Of a DNA stretch of 64,000 nt, positions 18,064-27,518 are shown piece by piece; positions within the stretch are counted from its first letter, which is position 1; each line of letters begins with the position of its first letter. The notes under the pieces are model-generated. The model worked only from the letters and a program-made list of their open reading frames with translations, searched no databases and was not told the origin of the DNA. The stretch is from Cyanobium sp. PCC 7001 (lineage in GTDB: Bacteria > Cyanobacteriota > Cyanobacteriia > PCC-6307 > Cyanobiaceae). The position numbers were made by a program, and so were the translations under genes. The stretch lies in contig NZ_DS990556.1 of assembly GCF_000155635.1 (NCBI RefSeq), forward strand, positions 1,928,670 to 1,992,669, written 5' to 3'.

Positions 18064-18154
18064 GTTATCTCCGAAGCTGGCAAGTCCCACGCGCTGAGTC
18101 GCACCGAACGATCGTTCAGCGGCGCCCAGTGCTGCTGTTGTTCCGGCCCAGGCC

Positions 18155-19237
18155 TCAGGCCAGCACCATGGGGACATCACCCGCCACCGTGGCCCGCACG
18201 GCCTCCGCCAGCTGCGCCAGCACCCGCTCGGTGGTGTCCAGATCGATGCAGGCATCGGTGATGCTCTGGCCATAGGTGAGCTGGGCCAGATCCGAGGGGA
18301 TCTTCTGCTGACCAGCCACCAGATGGCTTTCCAGCATCACTCCCATCACGTGTCGGCTGCCGCCCGCCACCTGATCGGCCACCTGGGCCGCCACCTCGGT
18401 CTGGCGGCGGTAGTCCTTGTTGGAGTTGCCGTGGCTGCAGTCCACCATCAGCCGGCTGGGCAGACCGGCGGCCTCCAGCGCCACAGCAGCCGTTTCGATC
18501 GCCTCAGGGTGGTAGTTCGTGCCGCCCTTGCCACCGCGCAGCACCAGGTGGCCATCGGGGTTGCCCGTGGTCGTGATGATGGAGGCATATCCGTCCCGGT
18601 TGATGCCGAGGAAATGGTGGGAGCGGGCCGCCGCCTCCACCGCATTCACGGCGGTGGCGATCGTGCCATCGGTGCCGTTCTTGAAGCCGATCGGCATCGA
18701 CAGCCCCGAGGCCATCTCCCGATGGGTCTGGCTTTCGGTGGTGCGGGCACCGATGGCCGTCCAGCTGATCAGATCGGCGATGTACTGGGGCACGATCGGG
18801 TCGAGCAGCTCGGTGGCCGCCGGCAGCCCCAGCTCCGACACATGCAGCAGCAGCTCCCGGGCCAGCCGCAGTCCCGTGTTGATGTCGTAGCTGCCGTCGA
18901 GATGGGGGTCGTTGATCAGGCCCTTCCAGCCCACGGTGGTGCGAGGCTTCTCGAAATACACCCGCATCACCACCTCCAGCTCGGAGCGGTGGCGCTGCTG
19001 CAGGGCGGCGATCCGGTCGGCGTACTCCTTCGCCGCCGTCACGTCGTGCACCGAACAGGGGCCCACGATCACCAGCAGCCGGCTGTCGCGGCCATGGAGA
19101 ATCGCCTTGATCCGCTCCCGGGCCTGCTGCACGGTGGTGGCGGAACGCTCACCGATCGGCAGCTCCCGGTGCAGCAGGGCGGGCGCCACCAGGGGGCGCG
19201 TTTCCACCACATGAAGATCGCTGGTGGTGGCAGGCAT
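18155..19237 (-). CDS. aroG: 3-deoxy-7-phosphoheptulonate (DAHP) synthase, class I
   Basis: Joins phosphoenolpyruvate and erythrose-4-phosphate in the first step of aromatic amino acid synthesis. The 360-residue protein has LLVIVGPCSVHD, MRVYFEKPRTTVGWKGLINDP, ARTTESQTHREMASGLSMP, GFKNGTDG and DCSHGNSNKD, all landmarks of the AroFGH type, including the conserved metal and PEP ligands. The open frame extends to 19348, but the ATG at 19237 matches the usual N-terminus. A TAGGGT sequence on the reverse strand at 19287-19292 may be its -10. It diverges from acnB. Confidence 0.95.
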   Translation of the reverse strand: MPATTSDLHVVETRPLVAPALLHRELPIGERSATTVQQARERIKAILHGRDSRLLVIVGPCSVHDVTAAKEYADRIAALQQRHRSELEVVMRVYFEKPRTTVGWKGLINDPHLDGSYDINTGLRLARELLLHVSELGLPAATELLDPIVPQYIADLISWTAIGARTTESQTHREMASGLSMPIGFKNGTDGTIATAVNAVEAAARSHHFLGINRDGYASIITTTGNPDGHLVLRGGKGGTNYHPEAIETAAVALEAAGLPSRLMVDCSHGNSNKDYRRQTEVAAQVADQVAGGSRHVMGVMLESHLVAGQQKIPSDLAQLTYGQSITDACIDLDTTERVLAQLAEAVRATVAGDVPMVLA

Positions 19238-19286
19238 GGGACGGCGCAGCGCTGGGTACAGCGCTGGGTGGACGGCAGGATCACCC

Positions 19287-19292
19287 ACCCTA
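19287..19292 (-). promoter_or_regulatory. Candidate -10 element (TAGGGT) for aroG
   Basis: Reads TAGGGT on the reverse strand, 50 bases before the aroG ATG. The same hexamer family recurs in other short gaps of this window. No -35 was identified. Confidence 0.35.
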
Positions 19293-19374
19293 GTCAGGGG
19301 CCATTTGCAGCAGCGCACACCAACAACCGGCAGCGCTGACCAGAACAATGGATGTAGGAACGACTTTGTTGGGC

Positions 19375-21990
19375 ATGGCCGCAGACACCTTTCTCGCCAG
19401 CTACCGCGCCGCCGCCGCGGAGCGTGAAGCCCTGGGGATCCCGGCCCTTCCCCTCACCGCCGAGCAGACCCAGGCTCTCACCGAGCTGCTGGAGGCCCCG
19501 CCGGCCGGGGAGGAACGCTTCCTGCTGCATCTGCTCAGCGAGCGCATCCCCCCCGGGGTGGATGAGGCGGCCTACGTGAAGGCCGGCTGGCTGAGCGGCG
19601 TGGCCAAGGGCACCGCCACCAGCCCGCTGGTGAGCCCGGTGGAAGCCGTGCGGCTGCTGGCCACCATGATCGGCGGGTACAACGTGGGTGCCCTGATCGA
19701 GCTGCTCTCCAGCAGCGATGCCGCCATCGCCGCCGCCGCCGCCGAGGGCCTCAGCCGCACGCTGCTGGTGTACGACGCCTTCCACGACGTGCTGGAGCTG
19801 GCCGAGACCAACCCCTGGGCCCGGAAGGTGGTGGACAGCTGGGCCGCCGCCGAGTGGTTCACCGCCAAACCCGCGTTGCCGGCCGAAATCACGGTGACGG
19901 TGTTCAAGGTGGAGGGCGAGACCAACACCGACGACCTGTCACCGGCCACCCACGCCACCACCCGGCCCGACATTCCTCTGCACGCCACGGCGATGCTGGA
20001 GACCCGCATGCCCGGCGGCCTCGAGCTGATCGGCGAGCTCAAGCAGAAGGGCCATCCGGTGGCCTACGTGGGCGACGTGGTGGGCACCGGCAGTTCCCGC
20101 AAGTCCGCCATCAACTCGGTGCTGTGGCACACCGGCACCGACATCCCCCACGTGCCGAACAAGCGCAGCGGTGGTGTGGTGCTGGGCGGCAAGATCGCGC
20201 CGATCTTCTTCAACACCGCCGAGGATTCCGGCGCCCTGCCGATCGAGTGCGACGTGACGGCGCTGAGCTCCGGCGACGTGATCACGATCCGCCCCTACGC
20301 CGGCACGATCGAGCGGGCCGCCGGCGAGCCGAACGCGGGCGAGGTGGTGGCCCGTTTCGAGCTCAAGCCCAGCACCATCACCGACGAGGTGCGGGCCGGC
20401 GGGCGCATCCCGCTGATGATCGGCCGCGCACTCACCGACAAGGTGCGCGCCCAGCTGGGTCTGCCCCCGTCCGAGCTGTTCATCCGCCCCAGCGCCCCGG
20501 CCGACACCGGCAAGGGCTTCACCCTGGCCCAGAAGATGGTGGGCAAGGCCTGCGGCCTGCCGGGCGTGCGCCCCGGCACCAGCTGCGAGCCCCTGATGAC
20601 CACGGTGGGCTCCCAGGACACCACCGGGCCCATGACCCGCGACGAGATGAAGGAGCTGGCCTGCCTCGGGTTCAGCGCCGACCTGGTGATGCAGAGCTTC
20701 TGCCACACCGCCGCCTATCCCAAGCCGGTGGACCTCAAGACCCACGCCGAACTGCCCGACTTCATCAGCTCCCGCGGCGGCGTGGCCCTGCGGCCCGGCG
20801 ACGGCATCATCCACAGCTGGCTCAACCGCATGCTGCTGCCCGACACGGTGGGCACCGGCGGCGACAGCCACACCCGCTTCCCCCTGGGCATCTCCTTCCC
20901 GGCCGGCTCGGGCCTGGTGGCCTTCGCCGCCGCCATCGGTGCCATGCCGCTCGACATGCCCGAATCGGTGCTGGTGAAGTTCACCGGCTCGCTGCAGCCC
21001 GGCGTGACCCTGCGCGATGTGGTGAACGCCATTCCCTACGTGGCCATCCAGCAGGGCCTGCTCACGGTGGCCAAGGAGGGCAAGAAGAACGTGTTCAACG
21101 GCCGCATCATGGAGATCGAGGGGCTCCCAGACCTCAAGCTGGAGCAGGGATTCGAGCTCACCGACGCCACCGCCGAGCGCTCCTGTGCCGGCAGCACGAT
21201 CAAGCTGAGCGTGGACACGGTGAGCGAATACCTGCGCAGCAACGTGGCGCTACTGAAGAACATGATCGCCCGCGGTTACGGCGACGCCCGCACGCTGGCG
21301 CGCCGCATCAAGGCGATGGAGGCCTGGCTGGCGGATCCCCAGCTGATGGAGGCCGATGCCGACGCGGAGTACGCCGCCGTGATCGAGATCGACCTCGATG
21401 CGATCACCGAGCCGATCCTGGCCTGCCCCAACGACCCCGACAACGTGAAGACGCTCTCGGACGTGGCGGGCGATCGGATCGATGAGGTGTTCATCGGCTC
21501 CTGCATGACCAACATCGGCCACTACCGCGCCGCCGCCAACGTGCTCAAGGACCAGGGCGAGAACGCCGCGCGCCTCTGGGTCTGCCCCCCCACCCGCATG
21601 GACGAGGAGAAGCTGAAAGAGGAGGGCTACTACGCCATCTTCGAGGCGGCCGGCTCCCGCATGGAGATGCCCGGCTGCTCCCTCTGCATGGGCAACCAGG
21701 CCCGCGTCGAGGACAACACCACGGTGTTCTCCACCAGCACCCGCAACTTCAACAACCGTCTCGGCAACGGCGCCCAGGTGTACCTGGGCAGCGCCGAGCT
21801 GGCGGCGGTGTGTGCCCAGCTCGGCCGGATCCCCAGCAAGGAGGAATACCTGGCGATCGCCGCCGAGAAGATCGATCCCTTCGGCGATGAGCTCTACCGC
21901 TATCTCAACTTCGATCAGATCGAGGGGTTCGAGGATTCCGGCCGGGTGGTGAGCGCCGAAGCGGAGGCGAAGGTGCTGGCCGAGGTCTGA
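19375..21990 (+). CDS. acnB: Aconitate hydratase B (bifunctional 2-methylisocitrate dehydratase family)
   Basis: Interconverts citrate and isocitrate through a [4Fe-4S] cluster. The 871-residue protein follows the AcnB plan: N-terminal HEAT-like domain ([15 protein letters not shown]), swivel domain ([26 protein letters not shown]), then the catalytic domains with [17 protein letters not shown] and the cluster cysteines in [11 protein letters not shown] and [10 protein letters not shown]. The ATG at 19375 matches the family N-terminus. An upstream in-frame ATG at 19348 is less likely. The CLC gene follows 13 bases later. Confidence 0.97.
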   Translation: MAADTFLASYRAAAAEREALGIPALPLTAEQTQALTELLEAPPAGEERFLLHLLSERIPPGVDEAAYVKAGWLSGVAKGTATSPLVSPVEAVRLLATMIGGYNVGALIELLSSSDAAIAAAAAEGLSRTLLVYDAFHDVLELAETNPWARKVVDSWAAAEWFTAKPALPAEITVTVFKVEGETNTDDLSPATHATTRPDIPLHATAMLETRMPGGLELIGELKQKGHPVAYVGDVVGTGSSRKSAINSVLWHTGTDIPHVPNKRSGGVVLGGKIAPIFFNTAEDSGALPIECDVTALSSGDVITIRPYAGTIERAAGEPNAGEVVARFELKPSTITDEVRAGGRIPLMIGRALTDKVRAQLGLPPSELFIRPSAPADTGKGFTLAQKMVGKACGLPGVRPGTSCEPLMTTVGSQDTTGPMTRDEMKELACLGFSADLVMQSFCHTAAYPKPVDLKTHAELPDFISSRGGVALRPGDGIIHSWLNRMLLPDTVGTGGDSHTRFPLGISFPAGSGLVAFAAAIGAMPLDMPESVLVKFTGSLQPGVTLRDVVNAIPYVAIQQGLLTVAKEGKKNVFNGRIMEIEGLPDLKLEQGFELTDATAERSCAGSTIKLSVDTVSEYLRSNVALLKNMIARGYGDARTLARRIKAMEAWLADPQLMEADADAEYAAVIEIDLDAITEPILACPNDPDNVKTLSDVAGDRIDEVFIGSCMTNIGHYRAAANVLKDQGENAARLWVCPPTRMDEEKLKEEGYYAIFEAAGSRMEMPGCSLCMGNQARVEDNTTVFSTSTRNFNNRLGNGAQVYLGSAELAAVCAQLGRIPSKEEYLAIAAEKIDPFGDELYRYLNFDQIEGFEDSGRVVSAEAEAKVLAEV

Positions 21991-22003
21991 AGGAGGCGGC
22001 CCG

Positions 22004-23518
22004 ATGCTGGGTCCGCTGAGGCTGAAACCACGTCCAACCGGTTCCTCCGCGCTGCGCCTGCCGCGGCCGGAGCCGGTGCACAGCACCTCCATCCGCCAGC
22101 TGCTGGAACATCGCTGGCTGGTGGTGGTGCTCGCCCTGATCGTCACGGGGCTGGGGGCCACCACCGCCGCCCTGCTGTTCCGCAGCGGCCTCGATGGGCT
22201 CGGACGCTGGCGCATTCACATGCTGGAGCTGGGCCCCCGCTGGCTGGTGCTGCCGGCCATCGGAGGAGGCGGCGGGTTGCTGGCGGGATCCCTGGTGCAG
22301 CTGCTCTCCCCCACGGCCCAGGGCTCCGGCATTCCCCAGGTGATGCAGTTCCTGCGCCGACAGCCGATTCCGATGGGATTCCAGGTGGGTGCCGTGAAGC
22401 TGGTGGCCGGCATCGTGGCGATCGGCAGCGGATTCCCGCTGGGTCCCTCCGGCCCTTCGGTGCAGATGGGCAGCTCGGTGGGCTGGGAGATGGCGCGGCT
22501 GCTGCGGGCCCCCAACGCCTTCCGCCGGCTGATCGTGGCCGCAGGAGGCGGTGCCGGCATCGCGGCGGTGTTCCGGGCACCGATCGGCGGCTTCCTCTAC
22601 ACCCTGGAGGAACTGCTGCAGGGCGCCAGACCGGTGGTGATGCTGCTGGTGCTGGTGACCACCTTCTGGGCCGACACCTGGGCTGATCTGCTCGGGCTGG
22701 CCCGGCTGGTGAATCTCGAACCGGAGTCGAACCTGGGGGGCTCCCCCAGCACCTTCCAGCTGCAGCGGCAGGTTCTCACCTTCGTGGTGGTGCGTCCGAT
22801 CGACCTGCTGTGGCTGTTGCTGCTGGGCATCCTCGTGGCCATCGCCGCCGAGCTCTACTGCCGCTACGTGGTGGAGCTGCAGCGCCTGCGCCTGCGCTGG
22901 CGGATTCCCCTGGCGGGAGCGATGACGGCCACCGGTGGCCTGCTGGGGCTGGTGGATGCCTGGCTCCCGCCCGACTTCATCAACCGTGCCGGCATCCGCC
23001 AGGCCGTTGCCGAGGGCAATGTGGACCTCGCCAAGGCGCTGGCGATCTTTCTGGTGGTGTTCCTCACCACCGGCATGGCAGCGGCGGCAGGCACCCCCGG
23101 CGGCCTGTTCGCGCCCATGCTCACCCTGGGCGGAGCGCTGGGCCTGGCCGCGGCCGCCGGGGTGGAGCAGCTGGGACCCTCCGCCCCCACCACCGCCGTG
23201 TTCGCCGGCATGGGGGCCTTCATGGCGGCCAGTGCCCGGGCGCCGATCAGCGCCACCTTCCTCACCTTCACCGTCACCAAGGATCTGCTGATCCTCCGGC
23301 CCGTGCTGGTGGCCTGCCTGGGCAGCTTGGTGATGGCCCGGGTGCTGCACCGGCAGTCGCTGTTCAAGCGGCTGATGCTTCCCGTTCCTGCCGGCCCCGG
23401 CGATGGGGCCTCCAGCCCGGCCCCGATCCGGCTCAGCTCCATGCCGCTGCGCCCCCGCCCCGAGGAGAAACCGGGCAGCGAGACCGGGCACGGAACCAGC
23501 CGTGCCACAGACCCCTGA
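22004..23518 (+). CDS. CLC-type chloride channel/transporter with substituted gating residue
   Basis: Membrane protein of 504 residues with the CLC signatures GSGIPQ (107-112), the GxxGP loop (147-151), FRAPIGGFLYTLEE and GGLFAPMLTLGG. In most CLC exchangers the loop reads GREGP, and its glutamate (E148 in the E. coli protein) gates the pore and passes protons. Here it reads GPSGP, with serine at 149. The inner proton glutamate of the LEE motif is kept. Loss of the gate glutamate usually converts exchangers into uncoupled anion conductors, so channel behaviour is predicted but not shown. A basic, Pro-rich tail follows the last membrane segment. Confidence 0.9.
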   Translation: MLGPLRLKPRPTGSSALRLPRPEPVHSTSIRQLLEHRWLVVVLALIVTGLGATTAALLFRSGLDGLGRWRIHMLELGPRWLVLPAIGGGGGLLAGSLVQLLSPTAQGSGIPQVMQFLRRQPIPMGFQVGAVKLVAGIVAIGSGFPLGPSGPSVQMGSSVGWEMARLLRAPNAFRRLIVAAGGGAGIAAVFRAPIGGFLYTLEELLQGARPVVMLLVLVTTFWADTWADLLGLARLVNLEPESNLGGSPSTFQLQRQVLTFVVVRPIDLLWLLLLGILVAIAAELYCRYVVELQRLRLRWRIPLAGAMTATGGLLGLVDAWLPPDFINRAGIRQAVAEGNVDLAKALAIFLVVFLTTGMAAAAGTPGGLFAPMLTLGGALGLAAAAGVEQLGPSAPTTAVFAGMGAFMAASARAPISATFLTFTVTKDLLILRPVLVACLGSLVMARVLHRQSLFKRLMLPVPAGPGDGASSPAPIRLSSMPLRPRPEEKPGSETGHGTSRATDP

Positions 23519-23547
23519 GCGGGGTGGACACAGCGTTCCGGGCTGCA

Positions 23548-23553
23548 TAGGTT
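23548..23553 (+). promoter_or_regulatory. Candidate -10 element (TAGGTT)
   Basis: TAGGTT lies 25 bases before the ATG at 23579, in a 60-base gap. A GGAGAAG Shine-Dalgarno sequence follows. Confidence 0.35.
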
Positions 23554-23578
23554 CGCAGGAAACACTGGAGAAGCCCCC

Positions 23579-23938
23579 ATGCGCACGGCAGATCCCGGGT
23601 CCAGCGACAGCCGGCGGGCACCGCGGCGGCGGCCGAGCTGGCCGGTGCTGACCACGGCCCCGGCGGTGAACCCGGTGCTGGATCTGCTGAAGCAGGGCGA
23701 ATCCCAGATCAACGGCGGCAACCTCCAGGCCGCGCTCAACACCCTGGGAGGCTTCCCGGCGCTGTGGCAGAAGGCGTCACCGGTCATCCAGCCCCTGGCA
23801 GGGGACAAGTGGCCAGCCATCGACAACGCCGCCCAGAGGCTGATCAAGATGGTGGACGGCAGCGATCCCACCAAGGCGGAGGCGTCCTCGGCGGTCTCGG
23901 GGCTGATGGGCCCGCTCTCGGCTCTGGTCGGTCAGTGA
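23579..23938 (+). CDS. Conserved small protein of unknown function, 119 residues
   Basis: Not assigned to a named family. The first 30 residues are basic and Pro/Arg-rich; the rest is predicted helical (NPVLDLLKQGESQING, LQAALNTLGGFPALWQKA, IDNAAQRLIKMVDG). There is no membrane segment. GGAGAAG eight bases before the ATG supports the start. It stands between the CLC gene and a radical SAM gene in the same direction, and nothing in the context indicates a role. Confidence 0.6.
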   Translation: MRTADPGSSDSRRAPRRRPSWPVLTTAPAVNPVLDLLKQGESQINGGNLQAALNTLGGFPALWQKASPVIQPLAGDKWPAIDNAAQRLIKMVDGSDPTKAEASSAVSGLMGPLSALVGQ

Positions 23939-24069
23939 GACCGGGGCCCGCCGGGAGCAGGCGCCCCACCGGGTGAGACGCTGGAGGCAGCCGACCGCAC
24001 CTTGCAGCCCTGCACCAGGAAACCCTGCTGTTCGACCCCGCCCAGCCCGAGGCCGGGGCCCTGCGGGCG

Positions 24070-25635
24070 GTGCTGGCCTTTCCCAGCACGTACAGCGTGG
24101 GCATCACCAGCCTGGGGTACCAGGTGGTGTGGGCCACCCTGGCTCGACGCGCGGATGTGGATGTGCGGCGCCTGTTCACCGACCAGGGGGACCCACCCCA
24201 TCGCCGCTGCGACCTGTTCGGCCTCTCCCTGAGCTGGGAGCTGGATGGCCCGGTGCTGCTGGATCTGCTTGAGCGCAACAGGATTCCGCTCTGGGCGAGC
24301 GAACGGGGCGACGACGATCCGATCGTGTTCGGCGGCGGGCCGGTGCTCACCGCCAACCCGGAACCGTTGGCCCCCTTCCTCGATGCGGTGCTGCTCGGGG
24401 ATGGGGAGCTGCTGCTGCCCTCCTTCATCGACGCGCTGCAGGCCTGCCGCCAGGCACCGCGGGGCGAGCGTCTGGCCCATCTGGCCACGGTGCCGGGGAT
24501 CTACGTGCCCGCGCTCTACCGTCCCGACTACGCCGCTGACGGCAGCCTGCTGGCGGTGAGCCCGGTGCACCCTGATCTGCCCGCCAGCGTGGCCAAGCAG
24601 ACCTGGCAGGGCAACACCCTCAGCCACTCCACAGTGGTCACCCCGGAGGCCGCCTGGCCCTCGATCCACATGGTGGAGGTGGTGCGGAGCTGCCCGGAGC
24701 TCTGCCGCTTCTGCCTGGCCAGCTACCTCACCCTGCCCTTCCGCACGCCCTCCCTCGACGACGGCCTGATTCCCGCCGTGGAGAAGGGGCTCACCGTGAC
24801 CCGGCGGCTGGGACTGCTGGGGGCCTCGGTGACCCAGCACCCCCAGTTCGCCGACCTGCTCCAGTGGCTCGACCAGGACCGCTTCGCGGACACCCGGGTG
24901 AGCGTGAGCTCGGTGCGGGCGGCCACGGTGACGCCGGAGCTGGGCCGGATCCTGGCCAGGCGGGGCAGCAAATCGCTCACGATCGCGATCGAGAGCGGCA
25001 GTGAGCGGATGCGGCAGCTGGTGAACAAGAAGCTCGCCACCGAGGAGATCTTTGCCGCCGCCCGCTATGCAAAGGAGGGTGGACTCACCGGCCTCAAGCT
25101 CTACGGCATGGCCGGCCTGCCCACCGAGGAGGAGGCCGACATCGAGGCCACCGCCTCCCTGCTGCTGGAGCTCAAGAAGGCCACACCAGGGCTGCGGCTC
25201 AGCCTGGGGGTGAGCACCTTCGTGCCCAAGGCCCACACGCCGTTCCAGTGGCAGGGGGTGCGGCCGGAGGCCGAGAAACGCCTGAAGCTGCTGGCCAAGC
25301 GGCTCCGGCCCAAGGGGGTGGAGCTGCGCCCCGAGAGCTACGGCTGGAGCGTGATCCAGGCCCTGCTCTCCCGCAGCGACCGGCGCCTGGCGCCGGTGAT
25401 CGCCGCCGCCCGGGGGCAGCACGAGAGCCTGGGTGGATGGAAACGGGCCTACCGCGCCGTGCTGGCCGGCGAGGTGGAACGGCCGGCGGGAATGCCGCCG
25501 CCGCCCCCGTGGGAGGACGTGATCCACGCCACCTGGAGCGTGGAGCGGGTGCTGCCCTGGGACCACCTGCGCGGCCCGCTGAGCAAGGCGGTGCTGGGCG
25601 ACCACGCCAGGCGAAGTCTGCTGGGGGCGGCCTGA
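24070..25635 (+). CDS. Radical SAM protein with B12-binding-like N-terminal domain
   Basis: The radical-SAM cluster motif CPELCRFC sits in the middle of the protein, preceded by a Rossmann-like domain (FPSTYSVGITSLGYQVVW) of the kind annotated as B12-binding and followed by the TIM-barrel strands (IAIESGSERM, GLKLYGMAGLPTEEE). The reaction is unknown. The frame is 521 residues from the GTG at 24070, but family-like sequence (HQETLLFDPAQPEAG) continues upstream in the same frame, as far back as a stop at 23974-23976, with no ATG, GTG or TTG. The true start may be the CTG at 24010, or the 5' end may contain a sequence error. Confidence 0.85.
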   Translation: MLAFPSTYSVGITSLGYQVVWATLARRADVDVRRLFTDQGDPPHRRCDLFGLSLSWELDGPVLLDLLERNRIPLWASERGDDDPIVFGGGPVLTANPEPLAPFLDAVLLGDGELLLPSFIDALQACRQAPRGERLAHLATVPGIYVPALYRPDYAADGSLLAVSPVHPDLPASVAKQTWQGNTLSHSTVVTPEAAWPSIHMVEVVRSCPELCRFCLASYLTLPFRTPSLDDGLIPAVEKGLTVTRRLGLLGASVTQHPQFADLLQWLDQDRFADTRVSVSSVRAATVTPELGRILARRGSKSLTIAIESGSERMRQLVNKKLATEEIFAAARYAKEGGLTGLKLYGMAGLPTEEEADIEATASLLLELKKATPGLRLSLGVSTFVPKAHTPFQWQGVRPEAEKRLKLLAKRLRPKGVELRPESYGWSVIQALLSRSDRRLAPVIAAARGQHESLGGWKRAYRAVLAGEVERPAGMPPPPPWEDVIHATWSVERVLPWDHLRGPLSKAVLGDHARRSLLGAA

Positions 25636-25682
25636 TCCACCCCGCGGGCGGATCAGGATCGGGCGCTGGGAGGACTGGGCGC

Positions 25683-26600
25683 TCAGTCGAACACCGCCGT
25701 GCGTCCGCGGTAGACCATCACCTGGCGGCGCAGATGCAGGCGCACGGCCCTGGCGAGCGCCAGCCGTTCGGTGTCGCGGCCCTTGCGGATCAGATCCTCC
25801 ACCTCGTCGCGGTGACTCACATGCACGGTGGCCTGCTCGATGATTGGTCCGGCATCCAGGTCCTCGGTCACGTAGTGGGCTGTGGCGCCGATCAACTTCA
25901 CGCCCCGCTCCCAGGCCCGGTGGTAGGGCTGGGCCCCCTGGAACGCCGGCAGGAAGGAGTGGTGAATGTTGATCACCCGGGGGCTGCCGCCCACCCCGCC
26001 GCCGGCCTGGGAGGGCTGCCGCTGGAAGGCCTCGAGAAACCCGGCGCTCAGCACCTGCATGTACTTGGCCAGCACCACCAGCTCGATGCCGTGCTGCCGC
26101 AGCAGCTCCAGCTGGGTCCGTTCCGCCTCCGCCTTGCTGGCCGCTGACACGGGCACATGGACAAAGCAGGCCCCGAAGCCCTCCGCCACGGGCTGGAGGT
26201 CCGGATGGTTTGACACCACCAGCGGCACCTGCATCGGCAGCTCCCCGGCGCGCACGCGCCAGAGCAGATCCACCAGGGCATGGTCCTGGCGGCTCACGAA
26301 GATGGCCGCCCGGGGGATGGCGTCGGAGAAGTGCAGCTCCCCCTCCCCGCCCAGGCGGCGGGCCAGGGCCGAGACGGCCGGCGGGATCGCCTCGCGCGGC
26401 AGCCCGAATCCCTCCAGAGCCCACTCGATGCGGCTCAGAAACAGGCCGGCTCCCAGGTCGGTGTGGTGATCGGCATGGCGGATGTTGCCGCCGTTGGCGG
26501 CCACCCAGCCGGAGAGTTCACTGACCAGTGCCGGACGGTCCGTACAGATCAGCTGCAGGATGGCCGTCGGTGCTGACATCGGCGCGGGCTGCAGGGCCAT
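25683..26600 (-). CDS. purU: Formyltetrahydrofolate deformylase
   Basis: Hydrolyses 10-formyl-THF to THF and formate, balancing one-carbon units and supplying formate for PurT, which is also encoded in this window. An N-terminal ACT domain (ILQLICTDRPALVSELSGW) is followed by the formyltransferase-like domain with VVSNHPDL, NIHHSFLPAF and AHYVTEDLDAGPII, which carry the catalytic His and Asp. The 305-residue length is normal. Its ATG overlaps the stop of the sulfiredoxin gene (TGATG), which indicates translational coupling. Confidence 0.95.
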   Translation of the reverse strand: MALQPAPMSAPTAILQLICTDRPALVSELSGWVAANGGNIRHADHHTDLGAGLFLSRIEWALEGFGLPREAIPPAVSALARRLGGEGELHFSDAIPRAAIFVSRQDHALVDLLWRVRAGELPMQVPLVVSNHPDLQPVAEGFGACFVHVPVSAASKAEAERTQLELLRQHGIELVVLAKYMQVLSAGFLEAFQRQPSQAGGGVGGSPRVINIHHSFLPAFQGAQPYHRAWERGVKLIGATAHYVTEDLDAGPIIEQATVHVSHRDEVEDLIRKGRDTERLALARAVRLHLRRQVMVYRGRTAVFD

Positions 26601-26860
26601 CAGAGCAGATGCATCCGTAGCACCTGCGGGGTGGCGCGCCGGATCCGGGCCCGGATCGTCCTGAGACCCAGACGTTCATGGGCGGCCACCCGATGGCAGC
26701 CGTTGAAGCCCCAGAATCGGCCCTCCACCTCCAGCACCTCGATCGGCTCGCGCAGGCCCTCGGCTTCGATCGAGGCCATGAGGCTGCGCACCTTCTGCTC
26801 ATCCAGGCTCCGCTGCAGGGGGCGGCGGATGGCCGCCAGCGGCAGGATGTCCACACGCAT
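26600..26860 (-). CDS. srx: Sulfiredoxin
   Basis: Uses ATP to repair peroxiredoxin cysteine sulfinic acid. The 86-residue protein has the ParB-like fold pattern and the sulfiredoxin signature FNGCHRVAAHERLG with the catalytic cysteine at residue 55. LAAIRRPLQRSLDEQKV and VLRMHLL match the ends of cyanobacterial sulfiredoxins. It precedes and overlaps purU by one base. A reverse-strand TAGAAC lies 28 bases before the ATG. Confidence 0.88.
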   Translation of the reverse strand: MRVDILPLAAIRRPLQRSLDEQKVRSLMASIEAEGLREPIEVLEVEGRFWGFNGCHRVAAHERLGLRTIRARIRRATPQVLRMHLL

Positions 26861-26887
26861 GGATCAGGTCGCGCTCCCGGGGCCACC

Positions 26888-26893
26888 GTTCTA
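26888..26893 (-). promoter_or_regulatory. Candidate -10 element (TAGAAC) for srx-purU
   Basis: Reads TAGAAC on the reverse strand, 28 bases before the srx ATG, in the short divergent gap shared with psbQ. Confidence 0.3.
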
Positions 26894-26960
26894 GGCAAGA
26901 ACCGCAACGGGCTCCGGGTCAGGGCCCCGCGTGGTGGATACAGTCAGGTCCCGCCTCGAC

Positions 26961-27494
26961 ATGCTTTCCGCGATGGCCACCGGTTCGCCAGTCCGATTTC
27001 GTTTCGCCGCTCTGCTGAGGGCCTGCGGCGGAACCGTGCGCCGGCTCGCCTCGTTCGCTCTGGCGGCCCTGCTCTGCGTGGGGCTCACGGCCTGCAGCGG
27101 CGGCCAGGCCAAGCCCCCCAGCCTCAGTGCCGACGACATCGCGGCCATCGAGCGCCAGGCGGAAGGCTTCCTGGCCGCCCGCGACCGTCTGCCCGAACTG
27201 GCCACCCTGGTGAAGGAGCGCGACTGGACCTTCACCCGCAACCTGCTGCATGGCCCCATGCAGGAAGTGGGCCGCCAGATGCTCTACATCAACCAGCGGC
27301 TGCTGCCGGCCGACCGCCCCGAAGCCGACAAGCTGGCCAGCCAGCTGAAGACCGCCATGGCCCAGCTCGATGAGGCCGCCCGCCTCCAGGACGGCGAGAA
27401 GCTGCGGAAGGCCTACATCCAGGTGGCCAGCGGCTTCGGGCGCTACGCCCAGATCCTGCCGGAGCAGGTCCAGGCCGATCTCAAGCAGGTCTGA
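26961..27494 (+). CDS. psbQ: Photosystem II lipoprotein PsbQ (CyanoQ)
   Basis: Extrinsic lumenal photosystem II subunit. A hydrophobic signal stretch (LASFALAALLCVG) ends in the lipobox LTAC, so the mature protein should be lipid-anchored at that cysteine. The rest is a four-helix bundle with FLAARDRLPELATLVKERDW, MLYINQRLLPADR and YAQILPEQVQADL, the blocks conserved in CyanoQ. The frame is open from a GTG at 26931, with further ATGs at 26961 and 26973, so the exact start is uncertain. Confidence 0.87.
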   Translation: MLSAMATGSPVRFRFAALLRACGGTVRRLASFALAALLCVGLTACSGGQAKPPSLSADDIAAIERQAEGFLAARDRLPELATLVKERDWTFTRNLLHGPMQEVGRQMLYINQRLLPADRPEADKLASQLKTAMAQLDEAARLQDGEKLRKAYIQVASGFGRYAQILPEQVQADLKQV

Positions 27495-27518
27495 AGCCCC
27501 CCACCCCACCCGCAGCCC

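Noticed and set aside
23932-26424. Long reverse open frame (about 830 codons) across the radical SAM gene and part of purU
   Set aside because: High GC leaves antisense frames open; the translation is low complexity and covers two genuine genes.
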